A stretch of DNA of 64,000 nt from Cellulomonas carbonis (GTDB taxonomy: Bacteria > Actinomycetota > Actinomycetes > Actinomycetales > Cellulomonadaceae), in assembly GCF_014636275.1 (NCBI RefSeq), contig NZ_BMEB01000002.1:310001-374000 (forward strand), given 5' to 3'. Positions 9,073-18,483 of this stretch are shown piece by piece; the first letter of the stretch is position 1; the number at the start of each line of letters is the position of its first letter. The position numbers were made by a program, and so were the translations under genes. The notes below the pieces were generated by a model that was given only the letters and a program-made list of their open reading frames with translations, did not search any database and had not been told where the DNA came from.

Positions 9073-9636
9073 GTGACAGTGGATCGTGCGGCCGCGCCGC
9101 CCCCGGCCGACGAGCACTGGGCGCCCGACCACCTGGTCCTCGCCCGCCGCGTCTTCGCGTACGCGGGACGTCTCGTCGTCGAGCGCGACCAGCACGGGCA
9201 GGTCATCTCGCACGCGCCCCTCGCGGGCATGGCGGCCGTCGAGCACCGGTACCCCGCATGGGCGCGGGGACCGTTCGGCCGCATCGACCCCGAGCGTGCG
9301 ATCCCGTCGAGCCCGGGCGTCTTCGCGCTCGTGCAGGACGGCACGACGCGCTACGTGGGCCACTCGTCCGACCTCGGCCGTCTGTTCAGCCCTCGCGGCC
9401 TCGGCGAGATCTCGCGGCGCGAGGCGCAGACGTCCCGCTACGAGGAGCGCTGCCGGCTGAACCGGCTGGTCGTGCGTGAGGCCGTCGCGGGGCGCGTCGT
9501 CGAGCTGTACCTGCTCGTCCTGTCGCGCCCCGGGCTCGTGCACCGGGTGACCGGCCGTCCTGCCCAGGAGCGTGCGGAGGACGTCGCCGCCGAGGTGCTG
9601 GCCGCGCACCGAGGCGCCTGGCACCTGCCCGGCTGA
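9073..9636 (+). CDS. GIY-YIG-like domain protein
   Basis: A 187-residue protein. The central part reads SSPGVFALVQDGTTRYVGHSSDLGRLF, which fits the GIY (here GVF), YIG (RYVG) and catalytic-Arg (GRLF) layout of the GIY-YIG fold. The later acidic part may supply the metal ligand. The N-terminal 80 residues and the C-terminal VHRVTGRPAQERAEDVAAEVL region are not recognised. GTG at 9073 is used; GTG at 9079 is an alternative and neither has a strong Shine-Dalgarno. A role in cutting DNA is only an inference from the fold; it could equally be a nuclease-derived binding domain. The gene is not obviously in an operon. Confidence 0.7.
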   Translation: MTVDRAAAPPPADEHWAPDHLVLARRVFAYAGRLVVERDQHGQVISHAPLAGMAAVEHRYPAWARGPFGRIDPERAIPSSPGVFALVQDGTTRYVGHSSDLGRLFSPRGLGEISRREAQTSRYEERCRLNRLVVREAVAGRVVELYLLVLSRPGLVHRVTGRPAQERAEDVAAEVLAAHRGAWHLPG

Positions 9637-9680
9637 CCGCGCGCGGGCGCGCGCCTCGGGGTGCCTGAGAGAATCGGCGC

Positions 9681-10115
9681 ATGACCTCGTCGCGCCCGCA
9701 GGTGGTGGTCGCCGCGGCGGTCGTCGACGACCTCGACGCCCCGCGGCTGCTGCTCGCCGCGCGCCGTCGGCGCCCGCTGAGCCTCGCGGGACGGTGGGAG
9801 TTCCCGGGCGGCAAGGTCGACCCGGGCGAGACGCCCGAGGGGGCGCTGCACCGCGAGCTGCGTGAGGAGCTCGGCGTCTCCGTCGCGCTCGGCGACGAGG
9901 TGGTCGGGCCCGACGACGGTGGATGGCACATCTCGTCGCGGTACCTGCTGCGCCTGTGGCCCGCGGTCATCACCCAGGGCGATCCCGAGCCGCTCGTCGA
10001 GCACGACGAGCTCCGGTGGCTCGAGGCGGGCTCGTGGCTCGACGTCCCGTGGCTCGACGCGGACGTCCGCATCGTCGAGGCGCTCGTGCGCCGCGCCCAG
10101 CTCTCCACGAGGTGA
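9681..10115 (+). CDS. NUDIX hydrolase, MutT-like (8-oxo-dGTP diphosphatase type)
   Basis: A 144-residue protein with a complete NUDIX box, GGKVDPGETPEGA followed by LHRELREELGV, giving Gx5Ex7REUxEExGU without substitution. The LAGRWEFPGGKVDPGE context and the short length resemble MutT and related CTP/8-oxo-dGTP pyrophosphohydrolases, which clean oxidised nucleotides from the pool. A -10-like GAGAAT ends six bases before the ATG, suggesting a leaderless message. The next gene starts three bases after the stop and takes its ribosome binding site from the end of this gene, so the two are probably cotranscribed. Confidence 0.92.
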   Translation: MTSSRPQVVVAAAVVDDLDAPRLLLAARRRRPLSLAGRWEFPGGKVDPGETPEGALHRELREELGVSVALGDEVVGPDDGGWHISSRYLLRLWPAVITQGDPEPLVEHDELRWLEAGSWLDVPWLDADVRIVEALVRRAQLSTR

Positions 10116-10118
10116 CCG

Positions 10119-10694
10119 ATGGTCAAGGACCCGATCCGCTCGCACGAGGCGGCCGTCACGGACCGCTCCGTCGTCGACCGCACGGGCCGGCCGCGCGAGG
10201 AGTGGTTCGCGCTCCTCGACGCCGCGGGGGCCACGGGCTGGACGCACCCGCAGATCGCCCGGTGGCTCGGTGACGAGCACGGCGTCGACGGCTGGTGGTG
10301 CCAGTCGCTGACGGTCGGCTACGAGCAGGCGCGCGGGATGCGCGCCCCGGGTCAGCGGCCCGACGGCACGTGGGAGGCCGGTGCGAGCGTGACGGTCGCG
10401 GTCCCTCTCGCGCGGGCCTGGGAGCTGTGCACGGAGCCCGCTGGGCGCGCGCGCTGGCTCGACGTCGAGCCGACGGTGCGCGGCGCGACCGAGGGGAAGA
10501 CGGTCCGCTGGACGTTCCCCGACGGCACGCGCGTCCTGGTGAGCCTGACGGCTCTGCCCGACGGCCCCGCGGGTGCGCGGACCCGCGTGTCGGCGACGCA
10601 CCGCGGCGTCGAGGGTGCGGACGCCGTCGCCGAGCGGAAGGCGTGGTGGCGCGTGCGGCTCGGGCGGCTGCGCGAGGTCGCCGCCGAGGACTGA
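10119..10694 (+). CDS. DUF4287-like plus SRPBCC domain protein
   Basis: A 191-residue two-part protein. The N-terminal 75 residues (DRTGRPREEWFALLDAAGA and WWCQSLTVGYEQARG) match the DUF4287 pattern. The rest (TVAVPLARAWELCTEP, ARWLDVEP, VRWTFPDGTRVLVSLTAL) is an SRPBCC/AHSA1-type helix-grip domain that may hold a hydrophobic ligand. GAGGTGA directly overlaps the upstream NUDIX stop, so it is translated from the same message. The reaction is not known. The DUF4287-SRPBCC arrangement is common in actinobacteria without an assigned role. Confidence 0.8.
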   Translation: MVKDPIRSHEAAVTDRSVVDRTGRPREEWFALLDAAGATGWTHPQIARWLGDEHGVDGWWCQSLTVGYEQARGMRAPGQRPDGTWEAGASVTVAVPLARAWELCTEPAGRARWLDVEPTVRGATEGKTVRWTFPDGTRVLVSLTALPDGPAGARTRVSATHRGVEGADAVAERKAWWRVRLGRLREVAAED

Positions 10695-10882
10695 CGTTCG
10701 GCGGAGGCGGCCTGGACCCGCCGGTCCCTGCTGCCCCGCCTGAGTCGTCGCCCGACCCGCACCGTGCTGCGTCCAGCGCGTCACCCGTTCGGGCGGCGTC
10801 CGCGCGTGATCGCCCGTTGATCTTCCTCAGGGTGCGCGTCCGGGCGACGATGGGCAAGCCGCCAAGACGTTCAGGAGGACCG

Positions 10883-11824
10883 ATGCGCCCGAGGGCATCG
10901 ACCGCCCCGGGGCCCGGGCCCGCCGAGATCCGACTCCTGGGCCGCGTGCTGCTCATCGTGGGCGCGGTGAGCCTGACGACCGCGCTGTTCCCGTTCAGCC
11001 CGACCGCCCCGGTCGAGATCGCCGCGACCGCGGGGTCCGCGGCGGCGCTGCTGGGGGCGTGGCTGCTGCGTCGTCCGGACCGCACGCCCGCGTGGGCCGT
11101 CCACGCCATCCTCCTGGTGGCCACCGCCGCGATGGGCGTGTGCGTCGCGGTGTCGACGACGCCCGCCGGGATCGCGGTGACGGCCGTGTCGTTCGTGTGG
11201 GTCGCGCTCTACACCGCGTCGGTGCACGGGCTGCGGGCCGTCGTCGGCCACCTCGTCGCGGTCGCGGTGGCGCTCGCGCTGGGCCTGCTCGCGGCGGGCG
11301 CGCAGTCCCCTGCCCAGACGTGGTTCTTCCTCATGGCGACGACGACGGGCGTCGCGGTCGTGCTGAACGACAAGACCCGCCGGCTCCGCGCCGAGGCGAC
11401 GGTCGACCCCCTCACCGGCGTGCTGTCGCGGCGGGCGTTCGGCGAGGTCGCCGCGATGGTGACGGCAATGGCCGCGCGGACCGGCGAGCCGCTCGTGCTC
11501 GCCCTGCTCGACCTCGACGACTTCAAGCGCGTCAACGACGAGGGCGGGCACGCCGCCGGCGACGACGTGCTGGTCCGCCTCACGAGCAGCTGGCGCAGCA
11601 CGCTGCGCCGCGGCGACGCACTCGGTCGGCTGGGCGGCGACGAGTTCGCCGTCCTGCTGCGGAACACGACGGCGGACCAGGCGGAGGTGCTGCTCGAGCG
11701 GCTGCGGCGCGACGACGAGCCGTGCGGCTGGTCGTCGGGCATCGCGCAGTGGGAGCGTGACCCGTTCGACGCGTGGGTCGCGCGGGCCGACTCCGCGCTC
11801 TACGCGAGCAAGGTCATGCGCTGA
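10883..11824 (+). CDS. Membrane-anchored diguanylate cyclase (GGDEF)
   Basis: A 313-residue protein with about five or six hydrophobic helices in residues 17-160 and a cytoplasmic GGDEF domain from about 172. The active site is GRLGGDEFAVLL (GGDEF at 251-255), the substrate-site DLDDFKRVND is intact, and an RxxD inhibitory site (RRGD) sits five residues before GGDEF. It should make cyclic di-GMP. AGGAGGA precedes the ATG. The membrane part has no known sensor motif. Its last 11 bases overlap the 3' end of the convergent tag gene, which leaves no room for a terminator between them. Confidence 0.93.
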   Translation: MRPRASTAPGPGPAEIRLLGRVLLIVGAVSLTTALFPFSPTAPVEIAATAGSAAALLGAWLLRRPDRTPAWAVHAILLVATAAMGVCVAVSTTPAGIAVTAVSFVWVALYTASVHGLRAVVGHLVAVAVALALGLLAAGAQSPAQTWFFLMATTTGVAVVLNDKTRRLRAEATVDPLTGVLSRRAFGEVAAMVTAMAARTGEPLVLALLDLDDFKRVNDEGGHAAGDDVLVRLTSSWRSTLRRGDALGRLGGDEFAVLLRNTTADQAEVLLERLRRDDEPCGWSSGIAQWERDPFDAWVARADSALYASKVMR

Positions 11825-12455
11825 CGGTCGGGCACCCCGCGAGGTGGTCGTCCACGAGCCCGCACGCCTGCATCGCCGCGTAGGCCGTCGTCGGGCCGAT
11901 GAACCGGAAGCCGGACCGCTTGAGCTCCTTCGCGAGCGCCGCCGACTCGGGCGTGGTCGCCGGGACCTCCGCGAAGGTCACGGCACGCGGTGTCCGGACC
12001 CGGTGCTCCGGAGCGTGCGACCACACCAGGTCCGTCAGCGTCCGGCCGTCCTCCCACAGCGCGAGGACCGCGCGGGCGTTCGCGATGCTCGCCTCGATCT
12101 TCGCGCGGTTGCGGACGATCCCCGCGTCGCCGAGCAGGCGCTCGACGTCGTCGTCGTCGAAGGCCGCCACCACCGCCGGGTCGAACCCGGCGAAGGCCGT
12201 CCGGAACGCCGGCCGCTTGCGCAGGATCGTGATCCACGCGAGCCCCGACTGGAAGGCCTCGAGACAGAACCGCTCGAGGAGCTCCGTGTCGCCGCGGACC
12301 GGCACGCCCCACTCCGTGTCGTGGTACTCGGCGTAGAGGGGGTTGCCGTCGCCGAAGCAGCGGCCGGTCGTCGTCGGCACCGCCGGCACCGTCGTCGCGG
12401 TGGTCGGGGTGGTCGGGGTGGTCGGGGGCGCGGAGGGAGTGGGTTCGTCGGGCAC
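11814..12455 (-). CDS. tag: DNA-3-methyladenine glycosylase I
   Basis: A 213-residue base-excision enzyme that removes 3-methyladenine. The core begins GRCFGDGNPLYAEYHDTEWG and ends ACGLVDDHLAGC. The zinc ligands known from E. coli Tag (Cys, His, His, Cys) are all visible as RCF, YHD and HLAGC. The first 30 residues are a Thr/Pro-rich stretch (TTPTTPTTATT) not typical of the family. The GTG start is supported by a CAGACT hexamer ending six bases upstream, a leaderless pattern; there is no Shine-Dalgarno. The 3' end overlaps the diguanylate cyclase gene on the other strand by 11 bases. Confidence 0.93.
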   Translation of the reverse strand: MPDEPTPSAPPTTPTTPTTATTVPAVPTTTGRCFGDGNPLYAEYHDTEWGVPVRGDTELLERFCLEAFQSGLAWITILRKRPAFRTAFAGFDPAVVAAFDDDDVERLLGDAGIVRNRAKIEASIANARAVLALWEDGRTLTDLVWSHAPEHRVRTPRAVTFAEVPATTPESAALAKELKRSGFRFIGPTTAYAAMQACGLVDDHLAGCPTVSA

Positions 12456-12582
12456 AGCGCGAGTCTGGCGCAGGCCACCGACGCGCTCGTGGTCGGGTCC
12501 GCCGGGGCTGTGGACGGCACTCACGTCCCGGCGGGCGCGCCGAGGCGCGCGCCGAGCCGCGCGCCGTCGTCGGTGCCCGCGG

Positions 12583-12768
12583 TCAGAAGCCCGTGCGGCG
12601 TCGGACGGCGAGGCGCGGGGCCTCGTCCTCGGTCCCGGGCAGGGCCGTCGGTTCCGCGGGGACCGAGAGGAGGCCGTCGTGGACGGCACCGAGCAGCGAC
12701 GTGTCGAGCACGTCGGCCGGTGCGGTCAGGGCGTCCCGGGCGCGGGCAAGGTCGTTCGTGTCCGCCAT
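12583..12768 (-). CDS. Small hypothetical protein (61 aa)
   Basis: A 61-residue reading frame, MADTNDLARARDALTAPADV at the N-terminus and a basic end (RLAVRRRTGF). TACGGT ends seven bases before the ATG, fitting a leaderless start, and the codon use is that of the neighbours (third positions nearly all G or C). I do not recognise the family. It lies between hrpA and tag on the same strand as both. No membrane segment or cysteine pair is present. Confidence 0.6.
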   Translation of the reverse strand: MADTNDLARARDALTAPADVLDTSLLGAVHDGLLSVPAEPTALPGTEDEAPRLAVRRRTGF

Positions 12769-12869
12769 GCCGGACACCGTACGGGCAATCCGGACCGACC
12801 GGACAGCCCGCTCACGGGTGAACGGCGGGTGAATGCGGGTGGCTCGCAGGGCCGCCACGACCGGTCCGG

Positions 12870-15800
12870 TCAGCGGCCGAGCGCCGTGCGGATGCGCTTG
12901 GCGGACACCGGCTGCGGCGTCCCCAGGTGCTGGGCGAACAGGCTCACGCGCAGCTCCTCGAGCATCCACCGGACCTCGACGAGCCGCGCGTCGCGCGCCG
13001 CGTCGCCGGACGCGGTGCGCGCCGCGGCGACGGCGTCCTGGTAGAGGTCCTCGAGCTCGTGCACCTGCCACGCGAGCCCCTCGTCGCGGCCCGGGTTCTC
13101 CGCGGCCTTGGCGAGCCGGTGCTGCGCGGCCCGCAGGTACCGCACGAGGTGCGGGAGCCTGCCGGCGCCGGTCGCGGAGACGAAGCCGTCGTGGACGAGG
13201 CGCGCCGACTGGTCGCGCACGTCCGTGAGGGTGTTGAGCAGCGCGAGGCTCGTCGTCCCGCGGACGGCCGTGTCGAGCTCGCGCGCCGCGGCGAGGACGG
13301 CGGCGGTGTCGCGCGCGACGCGGTGCGTGCGGTCCTCGAGCGCGTCGCGCGCGACACCGCGCACGCGGGCGTAGGCGGCGGCGTCGCGGACGGTCGCGGC
13401 GCCGCCGGCCGTCTCGTCGAGCAGCGCGTCGAGCGCGGTCCGCTGCAGGTCGCGCACGAGCGCGTCGGTCGTCCGGTACGGGCTCGCGGCCAGCGTGAGG
13501 GACTCGGCCGTCGTCCACCGGCTCGTGATGCGGCCCGTCGCGAGCGCCAGCTCGCCCAGCAGCAGCTCGCGGACGCCCTCCGCATGCCGTCGGTCCCGCA
13601 GGCTCGCGTCGGCGAGCACGCGCAGGGCGACCGGTCGAGACGCCGCCGCGGGGGCCCCCTCGACGACGAGGGCCGGGTACCCGTGCACCGTCAACCCGCC
13701 GGCCGCGGTGGTGACGACGTCCGGCAGCCGCCCGTCGGGCAGTCCGTCCGGCCACGTCGTGAGCGCGTCGCGCTCGGGCACGGCCACGCCCGCCGCCTGC
13801 GTCGAGGTCGGCGTCGAGGTCGGCGTCGCGTCGGCGTGCCCCGGGTGACCTGCCTGCGCGGCGCCGGTCTCGGCGTCGGGCGCACCCGGCGATCCGGGCG
13901 AGCCCGGTCCGGCGCCCGGCCCGCCATCCGGCGCCGCCCCCGACCCCGCGCGCGCGGCCTTCTCCGCGACGGCCGCGCGGACGGCGTCGCGCACGGCCGA
14001 GCGGACCGCGCTCTGCGACTGCGCCGCGAGCCGCCGCTGGAGCGCGAGCAGGTCGGTTCCCTCGTCGACGACGACGGAGCCGCTGCCGCGCTCGTCGTGC
14101 ACGCGGAACGTCATGCGCAGGTGCGCGGGCAGGTTGACCGGCCACACGTCGGGCGGGACCTCGACGTCGCGCAGCGCGCGCACCGCGCGCGTGAACGTCT
14201 CGGCGAACGACGGCGCCATGTCGGCCGCGCGCACCGTGTCCTCCCACGACGGCTCGTTGGCCTCGATCCACGCGACGACCTCGCGTGCGACGTCGGGAGC
14301 CGGGACGAGCTGCACGCGCACGGGCTTGGGCAGCGCGCGGATGGTCGCGGTGACGAGCTCGGGCAGCATGCCCGGCACGAGCCGGTCGAAGCCCTCGGGC
14401 CGCACGCGGTTGAGCACCGCGAGCGGGATGTGCACCGTGACGCCGTCGGCCTCGGCCCCCGGCGTGAACTGGTAGGTGAGCGGCAGGCGCAGGTCGCCCT
14501 GCTCCCACTCGGCGGGGAACCGCGCGAGGTCCTCGCCGAGCCCGGCGGCCTCGTCGGTGATGACCTCGTCGAGCCGGAAGGTCAGCAGGTCGGGCTGGTC
14601 GCGCTGCGCGCGCTTCCACCACTGGTCGAAGTGCCGCGCGGAGACGACGTCGGCGGGCACGCGCTCGTCGTAGAACGCGAACAGCACGTCGTCGTCGACG
14701 ACGAGGCCGCGGCGGCGCGCGCGGTGCTCGAGCTGCTCGGCCTCGGCGAGCGTCGCGGCGTTGTCGTGGAAGAAGCGGTGGTGCGTCGTCCACTCGCCCT
14801 GGACGAGCGCGTGCCGGACGAAGAGCTCCCGCGCGTGCTCGGGGTCGACCTTCGCGTAGAGGACGCGGCGTCGCGCGACGACGGGGACGCCGTGCAGGAG
14901 CACGCGCTCGAACGCGGTCGCGGCGCCCTGCTTGGTCGACCACGCGGGCTCGGAGTAGGTGCGCTTGACCAGGTGCTGCCCGAGCTCCTCGGCCCACTCG
15001 GGCTCGATCCGCGCGACGTCGCGCGCCCACAGCCGCGACGTCTCGACGAGCTCGCCGGCCATGACCCACGCGGGGGGCTTCCTCGACAGCGGCGAGCCGG
15101 GGAAGATCGCGAACCGCGCGCCCCGCGCGCCGAGGTACTCGTTGCGCGCCTGCGGCCGGCGGCCCGGTCGGTCCTTCGGGCCGCCCTTGGTCGGCCCGCC
15201 GACCCGCACCTCGGTGACCTCTTGCATCCCGACGTGCGACAGGAGGCCCGCGAGCAGCGACTGGTGGATCCGGTCGGCGTCCCACGCACGCCGCAGCGCG
15301 CCGGGCGCGGTGACGTCCACGTCCTCGTCGGCGACGGTGTTCACCTGCGCGGGCGGGCGGACAGCGATGCCGAGCGGCTTCGCCATCTCCTTGAGCTGCG
15401 CGACGACGTCCTGCCACTCGCGCAGCCGCAGGTAGTTGAGGTGCTCGGCCTTGCACAGGCGGCGGAACGCCGACCCCGACAGCTCGCGCTGCTGCTCACG
15501 GACGTGGTGCCACAGGTTGAGGTAGGTGAGGAAGTCCGACGTCGGGTCGGCGAAGCGCGCGTGCAGCGCGTCGGCCTGCGCGCGGATCTCGGCGGGCCGC
15601 TCGCGCGGGTCCTGGATGGACAGCGCCGCGGCGATGACCATGACCTCGCGCGCGACGTCGCGCCGCCCGCCCTCGACGATCATGCGGGCGAGCCGCGGGT
15701 CCATCGGCAGCAGGGCGAGCGCGCGGCCGACCTCGGTGAGCCGCGTGCCCGACGGCGTCGTCTCGAGCGCGCCGAGCTCCGTGAGCAGCTGCACGCCGTC

Positions 15801-17429
15801 GCGGACGGCCCGCGTGTCGGGCTGGTCGACGAACGGGAACGCCGCGACGTCGTCGGGCGTGGCCGCGACGCCGACCGCGACCATCTGGAGGATCACCGAC
15901 GCGAGGGACGTGCGGAGGATCTCGGGCTCGGTGAACTCCGGGCGCGACGCGAAGTCGGCCTCGGAGTACAGGCGGATCGCGACGCCCTCGGCGACGCGGC
16001 CGCAACGGCCCGACCGCTGGTTGGCCGACGCCTGGCTGATCGGCTCGATCGGCAGGCGCTGGACCTTGGTCGCCTTGGACCAGCGCGAGATGCGCGCGGT
16101 GCCCGGGTCGACGACGTACCGGACGCCCGGCACCGTCAGCGACGTCTCGGCGACGTTCGTCGCGAGCACGACCCGGCGCGCGCTGTGCGGGGCGAACACG
16201 CGGTGCTGCTCGGCGGCCGACAGCCGCGAGTACAGCGGCAGCAGCTCGACGGCCTGCGGGTGGCGCGGGTCGGTCACGCGCGGGCCGAGGTGCCCGCGCA
16301 GCGCCTCCTCGGCGTCGCGGATCTCCCGCTCGCCGGAGAGGAACACGAGGACGTCGCCCGGCCCCTCGTGCGCGAGCTCGTCGACGGCCTCGCAGATCGC
16401 GGTCATGAGGTCGCGGTCCTCCGCGGCGCGGGGCGCCTTGGCCTTCTTCGCGGGGCGCGGCGCGTCGTCGAGGTCCCGCAGGACGTCGTCGTCCGGGCCG
16501 CGCCCGGGCTCCGGGTCGGGCGACAGGGGCCGGTACCGGATCTCGACGGGGTAGGTGCGGCCGCTCACCTCGACCACGGGCGCCGGGACGCCGTCGGGGT
16601 GCTCGTCGGTGGGCGGGCCCGCGAAGTGCCGCGCGAACCGCTCCGAGTCGATCGTCGCCGACGTGATGACGAGCTTGAGGTCGGGGCGGCGCGGCAGCAG
16701 CCGCGTGAGGTACCCGAGGATGAAGTCGATGTTGAGGCTGCGCTCGTGCGCCTCGTCGATGATCAGCGTGTCGTAGGCGAGCAGCATCGGGTCGCGCTGG
16801 ATCTGCGCGAGCAGGATGCCGTCGGTCATGACCTTGACGAGCGTCTCCTCGCTCGACTGGTCGGTGAACCGCACCTGGTAGCCGACGATCGACCCGAGCG
16901 CCCCGGAGCCGCCCGTGATCTCCTCGCTGATCCGTTCGGCGACGCTGCGCGCCGCGATCCGCCGCGGCTGCGTGTGGCCGACCTGCCCCTCGCGCCCGCG
17001 GCCGAGCTCGAGCGCGATCTTGGGCAGCTGCGTCGTCTTCCCGGACCCCGTCTCGCCCGCGACGACGACGACCTGGTGGTCCCGGATCGCCGCCGCGATG
17101 TCGGCGCGGCGCGCCGAGACCGGCAGCTCCTCGGGGTACGTGATCGGCGGGACGACGACGGCGCGTCGGGTCGCCGCGCGGCGCTCGCGGCGGGCCTGCT
17201 CGCGCGCGGCCGCCTGGACGGCGTCGCGGGCGCGGTCCGTGGGATCGGTCGTCGGGCGCCGGCCGCGACGGCGGCCGGCCGCGTCGGGTGAGCGGTCCGG
17301 GCCGTCCGCGCCGTCAGCGCGCGGCGTGTCGGTACGGGCGCCGTCCGGGCGTCGGCCCCGTCCGCGGCCGCGCGAGGACCGTCGTCGTCGGTCACCCGAC
17401 GGGGTGCGGTCCTGCTCGGCCTCGCTCAC
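12870..17429 (-). CDS. hrpA: ATP-dependent RNA helicase HrpA
   Basis: A 1519-residue DEAH-box helicase with the long C-terminal extension (DUF3418 type) typical of HrpA. Walker A is GETGSGKTT at 125-133, the DEAH box is IIDEAHERS near 223-231, and the SAT motif is ITSATIDSERF. The first 90 residues are a basic Arg/Gly-rich and low-complexity tail. Around residues 1155-1220 a Gly/Pro/Ala/Thr-rich linker interrupts the C-terminal part. The GTG start was picked because GAGAAT ends eight bases upstream and the upstream in-frame extension has no family support. It probably unwinds RNA in ribosome rescue or mRNA processing. Confidence 0.95.
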   Translation of the reverse strand: MSEAEQDRTPSGDRRRRSSRGRGRGRRPDGARTDTPRADGADGPDRSPDAAGRRRGRRPTTDPTDRARDAVQAAAREQARRERRAATRRAVVVPPITYPEELPVSARRADIAAAIRDHQVVVVAGETGSGKTTQLPKIALELGRGREGQVGHTQPRRIAARSVAERISEEITGGSGALGSIVGYQVRFTDQSSEETLVKVMTDGILLAQIQRDPMLLAYDTLIIDEAHERSLNIDFILGYLTRLLPRRPDLKLVITSATIDSERFARHFAGPPTDEHPDGVPAPVVEVSGRTYPVEIRYRPLSPDPEPGRGPDDDVLRDLDDAPRPAKKAKAPRAAEDRDLMTAICEAVDELAHEGPGDVLVFLSGEREIRDAEEALRGHLGPRVTDPRHPQAVELLPLYSRLSAAEQHRVFAPHSARRVVLATNVAETSLTVPGVRYVVDPGTARISRWSKATKVQRLPIEPISQASANQRSGRCGRVAEGVAIRLYSEADFASRPEFTEPEILRTSLASVILQMVAVGVAATPDDVAAFPFVDQPDTRAVRDGVQLLTELGALETTPSGTRLTEVGRALALLPMDPRLARMIVEGGRRDVAREVMVIAAALSIQDPRERPAEIRAQADALHARFADPTSDFLTYLNLWHHVREQQRELSGSAFRRLCKAEHLNYLRLREWQDVVAQLKEMAKPLGIAVRPPAQVNTVADEDVDVTAPGALRRAWDADRIHQSLLAGLLSHVGMQEVTEVRVGGPTKGGPKDRPGRRPQARNEYLGARGARFAIFPGSPLSRKPPAWVMAGELVETSRLWARDVARIEPEWAEELGQHLVKRTYSEPAWSTKQGAATAFERVLLHGVPVVARRRVLYAKVDPEHARELFVRHALVQGEWTTHHRFFHDNAATLAEAEQLEHRARRRGLVVDDDVLFAFYDERVPADVVSARHFDQWWKRAQRDQPDLLTFRLDEVITDEAAGLGEDLARFPAEWEQGDLRLPLTYQFTPGAEADGVTVHIPLAVLNRVRPEGFDRLVPGMLPELVTATIRALPKPVRVQLVPAPDVAREVVAWIEANEPSWEDTVRAADMAPSFAETFTRAVRALRDVEVPPDVWPVNLPAHLRMTFRVHDERGSGSVVVDEGTDLLALQRRLAAQSQSAVRSAVRDAVRAAVAEKAARAGSGAAPDGGPGAGPGSPGSPGAPDAETGAAQAGHPGHADATPTSTPTSTQAAGVAVPERDALTTWPDGLPDGRLPDVVTTAAGGLTVHGYPALVVEGAPAAASRPVALRVLADASLRDRRHAEGVRELLLGELALATGRITSRWTTAESLTLAASPYRTTDALVRDLQRTALDALLDETAGGAATVRDAAAYARVRGVARDALEDRTHRVARDTAAVLAAARELDTAVRGTTSLALLNTLTDVRDQSARLVHDGFVSATGAGRLPHLVRYLRAAQHRLAKAAENPGRDEGLAWQVHELEDLYQDAVAAARTASGDAARDARLVEVRWMLEELRVSLFAQHLGTPQPVSAKRIRTALGR

Positions 17430-17497
17430 GGGCGTCCATTCTCGCCGACGCGCGCCGCGGAGGCCCGCGCATATCGCGCGAGCATCCGTCACCGCGC

Positions 17498-17559
17498 CGA
17501 GATGAGCCTCGTGGTCGGCGTGTCGCGCGGCTCGCCGACGGCAACGCTTGTCTCGACGA
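17498..17559. repeat. Dispersed palindromic repeat, family 2, copy B
   Basis: Aligned without gaps to 3364-3425, 48 of 62 bases agree by hand count. Shared blocks include CGAGATGAG, GTCGGC, TGTCGCGCG, CGCCGACG and TCTCGACGA. The outer parts are again inverted repeats, though the stem is weaker than in copy A. It lies in the gap between the 3' end of the membrane-protein gene at 17581 and the start of hrpA, both on the minus strand, where a terminator would be useful. Confidence 0.7.
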
Positions 17560-17580
17560 GGTCCGCGCTCCGTGAGGGCG

Positions 17581-18390
17581 TCAGTCGCGCGGGGGTGCGT
17601 ACGGGTCGCGACCCGGCGGGTACGGGGGCGCGGGCGGTGCCGGCGGGCCCTGCGCGTGCGGCGGTGCCTGCGCGTGCGGCGGGCCCTGCCGGCCCTGCTG
17701 ACGCGGCGGGCCCCAGGTGCCGGGCGGCCACGCCTGCGGGAGGAGGCCGTGCGCGCGCATCGCCGCGTCCTGCTCGGCGGCCTCGCGGTTCCACTTCCGC
17801 GTGAACGAGAGCGCGAGCGCGCCGAGCCCGGCGAGGACGGGTGCGACGACGGCGAGGACCACGCCGATGCCGAGGCGGAAGCGCGACGTCAGGAGCTCGT
17901 CGTCGGCCAGGCCGACCACCGTCGCGCCGCCGCCGGTGCACGTCACGTAATCCGCCTCCATCCACTGCCTCCCCGTGACGGCGACCGGAACCCACTCTCG
18001 GCCGTCCCGGGACGTCATCGTGGCGGCAGCCCCGTCGGGCCGGCCGACCTCGAGCTCGCCGCTGCGCTGCTCGCCCGTCGAGTAGACCCGGCTCGTCCAC
18101 GAGCAGCTCACCGCCTCGACGTCGACCGACGCGGGGTGCGCGAGCACGACCAGGCTGCCCGGCGAGACGCCCGTCGTCTCGACGTCCTCACCCCACGGCA
18201 CCTCGCGCTCGACGTCGACGCGAGACTGCGGTCCGAACGGCCCGAGGCCGACGAGCACGAGCACCGCGACGAGCGCCGCCATCGCCGCACCCGCGAAGCC
18301 CACGACGACCCAGCCGGCCGCGACGAGCCGCAGGCGCTGCCTGAGCCCGTGACCCGTGCCCGGTCGACGCGACCACCCCGAGTACGTCAT
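17581..18390 (-). CDS. Two-TM membrane protein with Pro-rich cytoplasmic tail
   Basis: A 269-residue protein of unknown family. One hydrophobic helix near residues 20-45 (VVVGFAGAAMAALVAVLVLVG) and a second near 178-205 flank an extracytoplasmic region of about 130 residues that contains two cysteines (SCSWTSR and VTCTGGG). The C-terminal 60 residues are rich in Pro, Gly and Gln (GPPHAQAPPHAQGPP). A GGAGGGGG site precedes the ATG. The arrangement resembles many actinobacterial DUF3592-like or small membrane proteins, but I cannot assign it. The family 2 palindrome lies just downstream. Confidence 0.8.
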   Translation of the reverse strand: MTYSGWSRRPGTGHGLRQRLRLVAAGWVVVGFAGAAMAALVAVLVLVGLGPFGPQSRVDVEREVPWGEDVETTGVSPGSLVVLAHPASVDVEAVSCSWTSRVYSTGEQRSGELEVGRPDGAAATMTSRDGREWVPVAVTGRQWMEADYVTCTGGGATVVGLADDELLTSRFRLGIGVVLAVVAPVLAGLGALALSFTRKWNREAAEQDAAMRAHGLLPQAWPPGTWGPPRQQGRQGPPHAQAPPHAQGPPAPPAPPYPPGRDPYAPPRD

Positions 18391-18483
18391 GCGCGCCCCC
18401 TCCGTCCTCGGCGCGGCGTGCGCCGCGGGCACCGTACCGGTCCGGTCTCGCGGCCGGGCCCCGACGTGGGTCAGGATCGCGCC

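Noticed and set aside
10840..10882. GGGCAAGCC upstream of the membrane GGDEF gene, reminiscent of a cyclic-di-GMP riboswitch (GEMM)
   Set aside because: Only this short string matches; the tetraloop receptor, P1 stem and second half of GEMM are absent and the site merges with the ribosome binding site.
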